NCBI GenBank assembly: GCA_011620585.1
Contig: WOYV01000078.1
Span: forward strand, 38,451 to 102,450
From: Draconibacterium sp.
GTDB taxonomy: Bacteria; Bacteroidota; Bacteroidia; Bacteroidales; Prolixibacteraceae
Length of the DNA: 64,000 nucleotides
Direction of reading: 5' to 3'
The translations under genes and the position numbers were made by a program. Positions 52,315-59,740 of this stretch are shown here, in pieces. Under the pieces are notes generated by a model. That model was not told the origin of the DNA. It was given only the letters and a program-made list of their open reading frames with translations, and searched no databases. The stretch's first letter is position 1. The number at the start of each line of letters is the position of its first letter.

Positions 52315-53048
52315 TGAAACGCATCTTTTTTACCGGCCTGATAATCGTTCTTACCTCCCAGCTTTTATTTGCTAAAGAAGAACGTTTAAAATTCAACCTA
52401 AAATTTGGATTTGTAAAAGGTGGAGAAGCCGAAATGCTGATCAAAGACACCGTATTTAATGGTAAGCCAGCTATTTATTATTACATGGTAGGGCAAACCA
52501 CCGGGCTTGCCAATACACTTTACGGCGTGCACGATTTTTATGAAACCATTGTTGATGCCGAAAGTCATTTGCCCTTAAAGGCGATACGCAGCGTTAAAGA
52601 AGGTTCGTACACCAAATACAACGAAACCCTTTTTTATCACGACATCGACTCGATCAACAGCCAGCAGACCGGCTGGAGAAAAGCGCCCGATAATTTGCTC
52701 GACATTATATCGGTGTTCTTCTATTTTGTGTACAAAAATCCTTTCGATAACCTTCAGCCCGGCGATGCAGTGAGTTATCCAACTTACCACCAAGATAAAA
52801 TTAGCGACATCCGGATCAAATTCCTGCGCCACGAAACCGTTACAACCGATATCGGGAAAATAAATTGTTATGTGCTCAACCCAACTGTCGATAAAGGAAA
52901 GGTGCTGAAAAAGGCGGAAGGCATTCATTTTTATCTTTCAAAGGAAAAGAAACTACCGGTTCTGATCACTTTCGATATGCGTGTGGGAGCCTTAAAAGCG
53001 GTGATCAAGAGTTATTCTATCGATGGAGTTGAACAACAAACAAAGTAG
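52314..53048 (+). CDS. DUF3108 family periplasmic protein
   Basis: A 244-residue exported protein with a signal peptide (residues 1-20, ending LLFAK). The remainder is predicted all-beta and matches DUF3108: LKFNLKFGFVKGGEAEM at the start, YETIVDAESHLPLKAIRSVKEG, a WRKAPDNLLDIISVFFYFVY helix-like segment and the closing FYLSKEKKLPVLITFDMRVG. DUF3108 proteins resemble outer-membrane-lipoprotein carrier folds and often sit in the periplasm of Bacteroidota, but no activity is established. It overlaps tsaB by one base and precedes efp, which has its own promoter. Confidence 0.85.
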   Translation: MKRIFFTGLIIVLTSQLLFAKEERLKFNLKFGFVKGGEAEMLIKDTVFNGKPAIYYYMVGQTTGLANTLYGVHDFYETIVDAESHLPLKAIRSVKEGSYTKYNETLFYHDIDSINSQQTGWRKAPDNLLDIISVFFYFVYKNPFDNLQPGDAVSYPTYHQDKISDIRIKFLRHETVTTDIGKINCYVLNPTVDKGKVLKKAEGIHFYLSKEKKLPVLITFDMRVGALKAVIKSYSIDGVEQQTK

Positions 53049-53087
53049 AAAAAGCACCCAAATAAGCACTTAAATTTATTCAATCCA

Positions 53088-53116
53088 TTGACTTTTAACC
53101 GATTTGTTTATTTTTG
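53088..53116 (+). promoter_or_regulatory. efp promoter
   Basis: TTG at 53088-53090 and TATTTTTG at 53109-53116 are 18 bases apart, matching the Bacteroidota consensus in both boxes. The start point would be about 25 bases before the efp ATG at 53147. Confidence 0.75.
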
Positions 53117-53146
53117 CAACGTTCAAAAACAAGTAAAAATTTAATA

Positions 53147-53716
53147 ATGGCTAGTACAGCAGATTTTCGTAACGGATTGTGTTTCAAATTCAAAGATGAT
53201 ATTTACACCATTGTATCATTCTTACACGTAAAACCGGGCAAGGGACCGGCTTTTGTCCGTACCAAACTAAAAAACGTAAAAACAGGCAGGGTAATCGAAA
53301 ATACCTTTAACTCAGGCGTAAAAGTCGAAGATGTTCGCGTTGAACGTCGTCAGTACCAGTTTTTGTACCGCGACGATATGGGCTTGAATGTGATGAATAA
53401 CGAAACGTTCGAACAGATTTCAATTCCTGAATCGATGATCGACAACAACGACCTGATGAAAGAAGGACAGATCATCGAGATCCAGTTTCATGCCGACGAG
53501 GAAATTCCGTTGACTGCCGAAATGCCTGAAAAAGTGGAACTGACTGTTGTTAGCACCATTACAGGCGAAAAAGGCAATACAGCCAGTTCAACCGCCCTGA
53601 AACCTGCCACTGTTGAAACCGGGGCCGAATTGATGGTTCCGATGTTTATCAACGAAGGCGATGTGATCAGGGTGAACACCAGCGACCGCTCGTACAGCGA
53701 ACGCGTAAAACAATAG
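53147..53716 (+). CDS. efp: Translation elongation factor P
   Basis: A 189-residue EF-P, which rescues ribosomes stalled at polyproline stretches. It has the KOW-like N-terminal domain with the modifiable lysine in [17 protein letters not shown] (about residue 34), the central OB domain with [10 protein letters not shown] and [13 protein letters not shown], and the C-terminal OB domain closing with [20 protein letters not shown]. Length matches the family. A longer frame starting at a TTG at 53114 lies inside the promoter box and is rejected. It is transcribed alone and ends at a strong terminator. Confidence 0.97.
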   Translation: MASTADFRNGLCFKFKDDIYTIVSFLHVKPGKGPAFVRTKLKNVKTGRVIENTFNSGVKVEDVRVERRQYQFLYRDDMGLNVMNNETFEQISIPESMIDNNDLMKEGQIIEIQFHADEEIPLTAEMPEKVELTVVSTITGEKGNTASSTALKPATVETGAELMVPMFINEGDVIRVNTSDRSYSERVKQ

Positions 53717-53734
53717 GCAATATTTAACTTCATA

Positions 53735-53770
53735 AAAAAGCCGACATTGGATTTTCCAGTGCCGGCTTTT
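53735..53770 (+). terminator. Terminator after efp
   Basis: AAAAGCCG-CA pairs with TG-CGGCTTTT around a 13-base loop; the T tail is inside the stem end. Strong hairpin 20 bases after the efp stop. Confidence 0.8.
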
Positions 53771-53779
53771 CGTTTAACC

Positions 53780-53828
53780 ATAAAAAAAGCTGTAATCAAT
53801 TACAGCCCTTTTTTCTAACTAAACAAAT
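53780..53828 (-). terminator. Terminator, left copy of a duplicated 3' flank
   Basis: GCTGTAA and TTACAGC form a hairpin; on the minus strand it is followed by seven T. It lies after the decayed copy of the three-repeat protein gene. The hairpin and the neighbouring CTAACTAAAC-x-AAT are almost the same as at 62711-62754 after the intact copy. Confidence 0.75.
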
Positions 53829-53851
53829 TATACCTTATCTGTTTTCCAAAA

Positions 53852-54047
53852 TTATTTCCATATTTTTTTACTTATCATCCATGGTTCGATTGCAAGGTTC
53901 AATTCTTTTTCAATCGAAATTAAATGCCAGGTTGATCGAAGTTGTATTCCAGATGGTTTCGGCAGTATCTAAAATGAATAGAAACGAGATGGATGAGCCA
54001 ACTTTCTGACAAAAACAGCGTAGTATTATCCGCTTGTGGCAACTCAT
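53852..54047 (-). pseudogene. Frameshifted remnant of the three-repeat secreted protein
   Basis: On the minus strand three frames together spell a protein like the one at 62779-63114. The end reads IEKELNLAIEPWMISKKIWK and stops at TAA 53852-53854, matching the intact protein's ending ELENWMVNESIWK. Before a frameshift next to an A run lies DTAETIWNTTSINLAFNF, and before a second shift next to a T run lies TTLFLSESWLIHLVSI. No signal peptide remains, so the copy is truncated at its 5' end as well. It is followed by a terminator and a CTAACTAAAC flank that match those after the intact gene. I regard it as a decayed paralogue at the left edge of the metal/arsenic island. Confidence 0.72.
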
Positions 54048-54051
54048 CTCT

Positions 54052-54276
54052 TTAACCCACGCCAATATTTAAGAAGTTTTTACCTTGCTGAATTGGAGGA
54101 CAAGGAACGGTTCAACAAGAACAATACACACAACAATCGCCCTTTTTCGGTTTTACTATTGTTTTGCAATTTGAACATTCATAAAAAAATGTGCAGGCGT
54201 CTTCAGGCATGATTTCTTCTTTTTGAAAACCACGATTCGGACGAGTAATAATTGACCTTAAAATCACGAATTTCAT
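54052..54276 (-). pseudogene. Degenerate GDCCVxC-domain protein with in-frame TGA
   Basis: From ATG 54276 this frame encodes 54 residues up to TGA 54112-54114: VILRSIITRPNRGFQKEE, then MPEDACTFFYECSNCKTIV and KPKKGDCCVYCSC. It belongs to the small GDCCVxC (seleno)protein family. The frame continues after the TGA with TVPCPPIQ, which is the expected family ending, before TAA at 54052-54054. Two other lesions stand out: the N-terminal CxxC that I recall for the family (TCPxCG) reads TRPNRG, with both Cys changed to Arg. Three defects suggest decay. A selenocysteine reading of the TGA is less likely because the usual Sec position is within GDxC. It lies 26 bases after the TonB receptor gene on the same strand. 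Confidence 0.68.
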
Positions 54277-54302
54277 TATTTTCAGGGTTTTAATATTCTT
54301 TA

Positions 54303-56477
54303 TTAATCCTGTAAAAGATTAATCCTAATCCCACCATTAAATACAAAACCGTCTGTTGGGGCCCAAATATCACGAAAAGTTGGAGAATTATTGGGAGGCA
54401 GAACCAATGGTTCATAATTCGTTTGAATGGTATTTGTAAAATTCTCGAAATTTATAAATGCAGTTAGTCGCTTAAAATGACGCATTACCATAAACCCCAT
54501 TATCCAATAATCAGTCTTTTTAACAAATTGTTCATCAAATTGAGTACCGGTATAATATAATTCATATCCAACTGACCATTTTTCTTCAGTTTCGTACATC
54601 AGAACAAGTCCCGCATTGTGTTTTGGTGTAAGCGGTTTCTGCTTATTGATATTATCGTATTGAAGCCTGGTATTTATAAAAGCATAATTAATGTAAAGCT
54701 TGAAATTAGTATATGTGAGTTTTGCATTGGTTTCAAAACCGGAACTTAAAATACCTCCATCGGCATTTTCAAAAAAGTAGTAGTTGTCAACGTTGTTCTC
54801 TCTTAAAATAAGTGCATCTTTCAGGTGGGTGACATAGAAAAGCTGGTTAATCGACAAGGTTAACTCGTTAAATAATACCGTTTTATAATTCACATCAAAA
54901 TTTCCGCCAATCGACCTTTCAGGATTCATTTGACGGTCTGAAACAGGAAGGATATTACGGAAATACAACTTTTCGGCATCTTCTGTAAAAATGGTCGGAA
55001 GCTTGTATCCCATTGCTCCACCAATTCGTGTAGTAAGTTTTTCGGTGGCTTTATAAAGGAGCGCTGCTCTTGGAAGTATAAAGGCGCCGTAATCAAAATT
55101 GTAATCGGTTCTCAAGCCGCCTTCAAGGGTAAACTTCGATTTAAAATCTGTGGTATTCTGTACAAAAACGCCAAGCGTGTTATGAATATAATCCCTTTTC
55201 AAATCCACATCGGAATTTCCTTCCTTAAATTGTTCGAAGTAATGGTTCGCACCAAATTGCCAATCAACAGATTCTTTGTTGTGCCGGGTGTAAAGTATTT
55301 CGGAAAAGCCGGAAAGTTGATTTCCTGCAAACTGATAATCAGGAATGTTTAACTCCCTGTTAAAATAACTAATACTGTTTTTTACGATTATGCTTCGCAT
55401 ATCGGTTAAATTCTGAAATTTGAACTGGGTAGAATAGCGCTCTGATTTATTCTTTTCTGAAAAAGCATGTTCGTGGTTTGTATTGCCTTTAATAACTTCC
55501 ATATCGCCGCCGGTCCTGGTATCAAAAGTTGAGCCGATTCCAAACAATATCTCGGTATTTGGATTGGGGTAAAAATATATTTTTGGATTCAGGTTAAAAG
55601 TGTTCGACTTTGCCATGTTTGAAAAACCATCATTGTCTTTGTCGAAGGGAACCTGATTATTCGCTGATCCATAGATTGTAATACCGGTTTTGTTGAATTT
55701 TTGGGCATAAAAGAAATTACCTGTCGAACCCAAGGCGCTGGTTTGATTAAACATGAGGCTTAACCCTGGTTTTTCTTCAGGAGTAATTGAAACAAGGTTT
55801 ACCAGTCCGGCAATTGCCCCGCCACCATAAAGCGTTGAATTGCTACCCTTAATTAATTCTACCTGTTTTAAATCAAGAGGAGGAATCTGCATAATGGATA
55901 ATCCGCCGGCAAATCCACCATAAAGGGGAAATCCGTCTTTTAATATTTGGGTGTATCGGCCGTCAAGACCTTGTATCCGAATATTTAAATTCCCGGAACT
56001 CAGCGAAGTTTGTTGCATTTGTACCCCGGTGGTTTCGCTTAACAGCATTCCAATATTACTTGAATTCATTGCTGCTTTTTCACCTAATTCCTCCCCGGTA
56101 ATGGCTTCAACACGTGTTGGAATATCCTGGATTGTCCTTGAAGAACGGGTAGCGGCAACAATCACTTCTTCAAGTTCCTCCCCTTCTTCCAGTTCAATAT
56201 CAATGGTTTTATTATTATCCTTCGGAAAAACAAGCGTTATTTTTTTCGATTCATATCCAATAAAGGAAATCACAAATACGGTTTTACCATCAGGAATATC
56301 ATGAAACCAGGCAAATCCGTTTTCGTCTGAAATTGTACCGACCAACGTTCCTTCGATGATAATATTTGCACCGGTTAACGGTCCATTACTTTCATCTTTT
56401 ACGATAAAAGTGATGGAGTTTTGAGCAAAAGAATTAAATGTAAGTAAGATTGTAATTACGAGGAATACATACTTCAT
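54303..56477 (-). CDS. TonB-dependent outer-membrane receptor, probably for a metal
   Basis: A 724-residue outer-membrane receptor. After the signal peptide (ending NSFAQ) come a carboxypeptidase-regulatory-like domain (SITFIVKDESNGPLTGANIII), a plug domain (IQDIPTRVEAITGEEL, then LNIRIQGLDGRYTQILKDG and NSTLYGGGAIAGLVNL) and a 22-strand-type beta barrel ending in an aromatic-terminated strand (VFNGGIRINLLQD). It is downstream of a Fur/Zur-family gene and preceded by a palindrome (56523-56537), so it is probably repressed by metal. Zinc or iron uptake is most likely. A His-containing loop (GNTNHEHAFSEKN) may favour zinc, but this is weak. ATG 56492, five codons earlier, is also possible but falls within a few bases of the expected transcript start. 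Confidence 0.93.
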   Translation of the reverse strand: MKYVFLVITILLTFNSFAQNSITFIVKDESNGPLTGANIIIEGTLVGTISDENGFAWFHDIPDGKTVFVISFIGYESKKITLVFPKDNNKTIDIELEEGEELEEVIVAATRSSRTIQDIPTRVEAITGEELGEKAAMNSSNIGMLLSETTGVQMQQTSLSSGNLNIRIQGLDGRYTQILKDGFPLYGGFAGGLSIMQIPPLDLKQVELIKGSNSTLYGGGAIAGLVNLVSITPEEKPGLSLMFNQTSALGSTGNFFYAQKFNKTGITIYGSANNQVPFDKDNDGFSNMAKSNTFNLNPKIYFYPNPNTEILFGIGSTFDTRTGGDMEVIKGNTNHEHAFSEKNKSERYSTQFKFQNLTDMRSIIVKNSISYFNRELNIPDYQFAGNQLSGFSEILYTRHNKESVDWQFGANHYFEQFKEGNSDVDLKRDYIHNTLGVFVQNTTDFKSKFTLEGGLRTDYNFDYGAFILPRAALLYKATEKLTTRIGGAMGYKLPTIFTEDAEKLYFRNILPVSDRQMNPERSIGGNFDVNYKTVLFNELTLSINQLFYVTHLKDALILRENNVDNYYFFENADGGILSSGFETNAKLTYTNFKLYINYAFINTRLQYDNINKQKPLTPKHNAGLVLMYETEEKWSVGYELYYTGTQFDEQFVKKTDYWIMGFMVMRHFKRLTAFINFENFTNTIQTNYEPLVLPPNNSPTFRDIWAPTDGFVFNGGIRINLLQD

Positions 56478-56502
56478 AACTGTTGCTTTCATGAATTTCT
56501 CA

Positions 56503-56537
56503 CAAAAATATAGCTAATTGAATGCAACAGTATTGCA
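56503..56537 (-). promoter_or_regulatory. TonB receptor promoter with Fur/Zur-type palindrome
   Basis: Minus-strand TATTTTTG (56503-56510) matches TAnnTTTG. Just upstream lies TGCAACAGTATTGCA (56523-56537), an inverted repeat with arms TGCAA/TTGCA and a five-base spacer. It sits in the spacer of the promoter, where a repressor would block RNA polymerase. The Fur-family gene ending at 56544 is the obvious candidate regulator. Confidence 0.6.
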
Positions 56538-56543
56538 AAGATT

Positions 56544-56954
56544 TCAACTACACTTGGGACACGTTCCCTTTACAACAAAGTTGGCGCTTTTAAATAAAAA
56601 ACCATTTGGCAGGTCCATTTTAGGTATCGGCATATCTTTCAGACAATGTGTTTGACCACATTTAATACATAAGAAGTGAATATGCAAATCTCCTAAATGG
56701 CAGGTACAATTTTCGTCACATAATGCATATTTTACAGCTCCGGTTCCATCATCAATACGATGAATCACGCAATTGTCCTGAAATGTTTTAAGTGTGCGAA
56801 ATATCGTTGAGCGGTCGACGTTATCAAATTGTTGTTCAATTTCGTAAAGATTCAAAGCCTTCTTCTGCTTATCCAAAACCTCATAAACCAGTTGACGCAT
56901 GGAAGTCGGTTTTACCCCTTTATGTAATAGTTTTTTATTTACGTCATTATTCAT
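56544..56954 (-). CDS. Fur-family transcriptional repressor (Zur-like)
   Basis: A 136-residue metal-dependent repressor of the Fur family. The winged helix has SMRQLVYEVLDKQKKALNLYEIEQ and VDRSTIFRTLKTFQDNCVIHRI. The dimerisation part has HLGDLHIHFLCIKCGQTHCL with the HxH metal ligands and a CxxC, and a second CxxC closes the chain (TCPKCS); these four cysteines hold structural zinc. Whether the sensed metal is zinc (Zur) or iron (Fur) is not certain, but the strong cysteine pair and the linkage to a single receptor gene favour Zur. I start at ATG 56954; a start at 56984 adds a poor N-terminus. It lies between the acr3 gene and the TonB receptor gene. Confidence 0.88.
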   Translation of the reverse strand: MNNDVNKKLLHKGVKPTSMRQLVYEVLDKQKKALNLYEIEQQFDNVDRSTIFRTLKTFQDNCVIHRIDDGTGAVKYALCDENCTCHLGDLHIHFLCIKCGQTHCLKDMPIPKMDLPNGFLFKSANFVVKGTCPKCS

Positions 56955-57052
56955 TTTTACAATTTCTATAAAAATCATTGACAATTGCCGAATTTTTGAG
57001 AAAGAATCAATGAATCAAAATAATTACAGTAAACTAACTGTTTTTGTTCATA

Positions 57053-58084
57053 TTAATACTTCCACTTGTTTGCCAATGCAACCAAAGATAACATAACCGG
57101 CACCTCAACCAAAACTCCAACTACTGTTACCAGTGCGGCCGGCGATTGTAATCCGAATAAGGCGATGGCGACAGCCACTGCCAGTTCAAAAAAGTTACTG
57201 GCCCCTATCATTGCAGCCGGTGAGCAAATGGCATGGGGCAGTTTCAATTTTCTACCTCCTATCCAGGTTATAAAAAAGATAAAATAGGTTTGAATAATTA
57301 ATGGGATAGCTACAAGTAAAATTATCAAAGGATTAGCAGTTATTGTATTTCCCTGAAACGCAAACAGGAGTATCAACGTGAGTAAAAGCGCCAGAATAGA
57401 AACGGGTTTAAATTTTGGCAGAAATGTTTCCCGGAACCATTGTTCCCCTTTTTTGCGGATCAGAACTTTATGGGTGATGTAGCCTGCCAACAAAGGAATT
57501 ACCACAAAAATCACCACACTGGCAACCAGCGTATCGTAAGGAACTTGAATATTGGTGATACCCAAAAGGAGTCCTACAATCGGCACAAATGCTATCAGAA
57601 TAATCAAATCGTTTATCGAAACCTGAACCAGCGTATAGTTCGGATCTCCATCAGTAAGGTAGCTCCATACAAAAACCATGGCAGTACAGGGGGCAGCACC
57701 CAGTAAAATTGCCCCGGCGATGTATTCTCCGGCTTGTTCGGGAGAAATAAATGCGGCGTAAATCTTCGAGAAAAATATCCAGGCAAAAAAGGCCATGGTA
57801 AAAGGTTTTATCAGCCAGTTAACGATAACTGTCAGTATCAAACCTTTGGGTTGTTTACCAACATTTTTCAGGCTCGAAAAATCAACCTGGAGCATCATCG
57901 GGTAAATCATTAACCAGACCAAAATAGCTACCGGAATATTTACACTGAAGATTTCGAGGTTACTTAAAATAGATACACTTTCGAGGGCAAAATTGCCGAT
58001 TAAAATACCCGCGACAATACACAATGCCACCCAAAGTGTAAGGTATTTCTCGAAAAAACCTAATCGTTTCTTCTGCTCGGTCAT
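57053..58084 (-). CDS. acr3: Arsenite efflux transporter Acr3
   Basis: A 343-residue inner-membrane arsenite/antimonite exporter of the ACR3 family with ten membrane helices. Key features are [20 protein letters not shown], the essential cysteine in [20 protein letters not shown] (helix 4), and the [20 protein letters not shown] segment. It exports the arsenite made by the arsenate reductase encoded just upstream. The gene start overlaps the arsC stop by four bases (ATGA), so translation is coupled. It is the last gene of the arsR-arsC-acr3 operon, with the Fur-family gene 98 bases further on. Confidence 0.96.
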   Translation of the reverse strand: MTEQKKRLGFFEKYLTLWVALCIVAGILIGNFALESVSILSNLEIFSVNIPVAILVWLMIYPMMLQVDFSSLKNVGKQPKGLILTVIVNWLIKPFTMAFFAWIFFSKIYAAFISPEQAGEYIAGAILLGAAPCTAMVFVWSYLTDGDPNYTLVQVSINDLIILIAFVPIVGLLLGITNIQVPYDTLVASVVIFVVIPLLAGYITHKVLIRKKGEQWFRETFLPKFKPVSILALLLTLILLFAFQGNTITANPLIILLVAIPLIIQTYFIFFITWIGGRKLKLPHAICSPAAMIGASNFFELAVAVAIALFGLQSPAALVTVVGVLVEVPVMLSLVALANKWKY

Positions 58085-58506
58085 AGTTCGGGTTCGATTT
58101 TTTCTTTATACAATTTGTAGAATTCCGTTTTTATTTCGTCACGCACGCGGTAGTATTCGCTTTGAATAAATTCAGGAGTTCCGGTGGCGTGCGAAGGATC
58201 ATCAAAGCCAATGTGCAGCCGGTGTTTTACTTTCCCGAGAAACGCCGGACAACTTTCGTTGGCGCCTCCGCAAACGGTAATCACATAATCCCATTCTTTA
58301 TCCAGGTATATTTCAACCGGGTCGGAAGTGTGATGACTGATATCGATGCCAGTTTCTTTCATCACTTCCACAGCTTTGTGATTCAACTTTCCAGAGGCTT
58401 CAGTTCCGGCAGAAGCTACTTCGAGCCTTTTATCGAACGATTGCAAAAATCCGTGAGCCATTTGGCTGCGGCAACTATTGCCTGTACATAATATTAAAAT
58501 CTTCAT
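58081..58506 (-). CDS. arsC: Arsenate reductase, LMW phosphatase type
   Basis: A 141-residue arsenate reductase of the low-molecular-weight tyrosine phosphatase fold, which reduces arsenate to arsenite using thioredoxin. The phosphatase-type P loop is [15 protein letters not shown] with the nucleophile Cys8. The second active-site region shows [16 protein letters not shown] with the two further redox cysteines, and the [11 protein letters not shown] aspartate loop follows. I start at ATG 58506; a start twelve codons earlier runs into the arsR gene. One base separates it from arsR and it overlaps acr3 by four. Confidence 0.95.
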   Translation of the reverse strand: MKILILCTGNSCRSQMAHGFLQSFDKRLEVASAGTEASGKLNHKAVEVMKETGIDISHHTSDPVEIYLDKEWDYVITVCGGANESCPAFLGKVKHRLHIGFDDPSHATGTPEFIQSEYYRVRDEIKTEFYKLYKEKIEPEL

Positions 58507-58507
58507 A

Positions 58508-58840
58508 TTAATCGCATTTATAATTTTCAAGTGTAATCCCATTCAGAAATGATTGCAGCGAATCTTTTAGCTCCTGTACTTTTTCAGGATTAAGGCAATA
58601 TTTTGTTTTAACGCCTTCAATGTGTCCCTGAATCAGGCCTGTATCTTTTAATTCTTTTAAATGCTGGTTAACGGTGGTTCTTCCCAAGGGGAGTTCGTCC
58701 GAAATATCACCAGTAATACACGATTGTGTTTCGGAAAGAAATTGCAGGATATGAAGCCTGGCAGGATGAGCAAGCGCTTTAAAAAGTATAGCTTTTTCAG
58801 CCAGCTTTTTATCAAATAATTCTGTTTTTGACTGTACCAT
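58508..58840 (-). CDS. arsR: ArsR-family repressor of the arsC-acr3 operon
   Basis: A 110-residue ArsR/SmtB winged-helix repressor. Recognisable parts are LFKALAHPARLHILQFL, LPLGRTTVNQHLKELKDTGLI and VKTKYCLNPEKV. Likely arsenic-binding cysteines are in TQSCITGD, in TKYCLN and at the C-terminus (NYKCD). The start is ATG 58840; the longer frame begins inside the operator region. It leads the operon arsR-arsC-acr3 and is preceded by two 16-base operator-like palindromes. It differs in sequence from the second ArsR (62271-62570), though the two share the SDELP and TxxQHLKELKD parts. Confidence 0.93.
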   Translation of the reverse strand: MVQSKTELFDKKLAEKAILFKALAHPARLHILQFLSETQSCITGDISDELPLGRTTVNQHLKELKDTGLIQGHIEGVKTKYCLNPEKVQELKDSLQSFLNGITLENYKCD

Positions 58841-58853
58841 TTCGTTCTTATCT

Positions 58854-58898
58854 GACGCAAATATACGTCGGATAAAATTAATGACGTATATATACATC
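58854..58898. promoter_or_regulatory. arsR operon promoter with two 16-base operator-like repeats
   Basis: GACGCAAATATACGTC (58854-58869) is GACG-N8-CGTC and its centre is the minus-strand minus-7 box TATATTTG (58858-58865). A second copy, GACGTATATATACATC, lies at 58883-58898, 29 bases away and near the minus-33 region. A repressor bound to both would cover the promoter. The neighbouring ArsR is the likely binder. Confidence 0.7.
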
Positions 58899-58945
58899 TA
58901 AATAAATTATTAAATAATAATTAGAAGATTGTTACCAGGGATAAA

Positions 58946-59719
58946 TTAAGGCCTGATTTTTTCAAACAGCCCTGTCAGTTTGGAATTCAGGATGTTTTTA
59001 ATTTCCGGTTCATTTTCCCCGATGGGTTTTACGGGTATTAAATCCATAACCTGTTCAGGTGTCATGCCCGATTTGTAATAAAGTTTCAGCGCCTTTTTCA
59101 GGGTTGATGAAACTGTTTTTTCAGCCTCTTTTTCTGACAAGCCAGTTGTGAGGGCAATTTTCTCCATTTCCTGCCACTGGAACCAAAAATAGGTGGGCAA
59201 CATGGCCGAAGCAATGGCGTAGCTTTCCAGCTTTGATTCTTCTGTTTCAAAAGTTTTTCCCAATTTTTTCAAGAGTTTTAGTATTTGTTTTTTCTCTTTT
59301 TTATTAAATCCGGGAGCAAAAGTTAAAGGGTTGAATCCTTCGTTGATGAACGATGTGGCGTTGGGAATCATCCGTGCCAGTTTTTCTGAAGAAAGTACCG
59401 GGGCTATTTTTTCAAGCGTAATTTTTGGCGCCAGTGAAATAACGATAGTTTCTTCCTTAACCGATTCTTTTATCGCCTGCAAGGTTTCCATCACTACCGG
59501 TGGATGGACCGCGATAAAAACAAGTTCCTGTGTTGCAGCATCGGCAGGAGAAACGGCAGCAAGCACTTCGGGGAAATTGGCTTGTAATGCTTTTAATGTT
59601 TCGGCATTCGGTTCAAATACTTTTATGTTTTTGGGTAAAGCCTTTTTGTTCGAAAAGCCCTGGAGAAAAATCCTGGTAATTCTTCCTCCGCCAATAAAAC
59701 CGATCGATTTAGTTTTCAT
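58946..59719 (-). CDS. Pyrroline-5-carboxylate reductase-like (ProC-like) protein
   Basis: A 257-residue NADP-binding protein resembling ProC. The N-terminal Rossmann motif is IGFIGGGRITRIFLQGF, the middle part VFIAVHPPVVMETLQAI follows the ProC pattern, and the C-terminal helical domain shows MLPTYFWFQWQEME. Canonical ProC has a more conserved DxxTxLxGSGPAY-like segment for substrate binding; here it reads YAIASAMLPTYF, so proline synthesis is doubtful. Its place inside an arsenic gene run, 22 bases after the ArsP-like permease gene, suggests a linked but undefined role, for example reduction of a metal-related substrate. It ends just before the arsR-arsC-acr3 promoter. Confidence 0.8.
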   Translation of the reverse strand: MKTKSIGFIGGGRITRIFLQGFSNKKALPKNIKVFEPNAETLKALQANFPEVLAAVSPADAATQELVFIAVHPPVVMETLQAIKESVKEETIVISLAPKITLEKIAPVLSSEKLARMIPNATSFINEGFNPLTFAPGFNKKEKKQILKLLKKLGKTFETEESKLESYAIASAMLPTYFWFQWQEMEKIALTTGLSEKEAEKTVSSTLKKALKLYYKSGMTPEQVMDLIPVKPIGENEPEIKNILNSKLTGLFEKIRP

Positions 59720-59740
59720 GATTTTCTAATTTTAAAGGTA

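Noticed and set aside
54074..54114. Hairpin CCTTG/CAAGG eight bases after the in-frame TGA of the GDCCVxC gene as a SECIS element
   Set aside because: The apical loop begins too close to the TGA and is 13 bases long, and no sel genes are visible. The N-terminal Cys-to-Arg changes point to decay instead.
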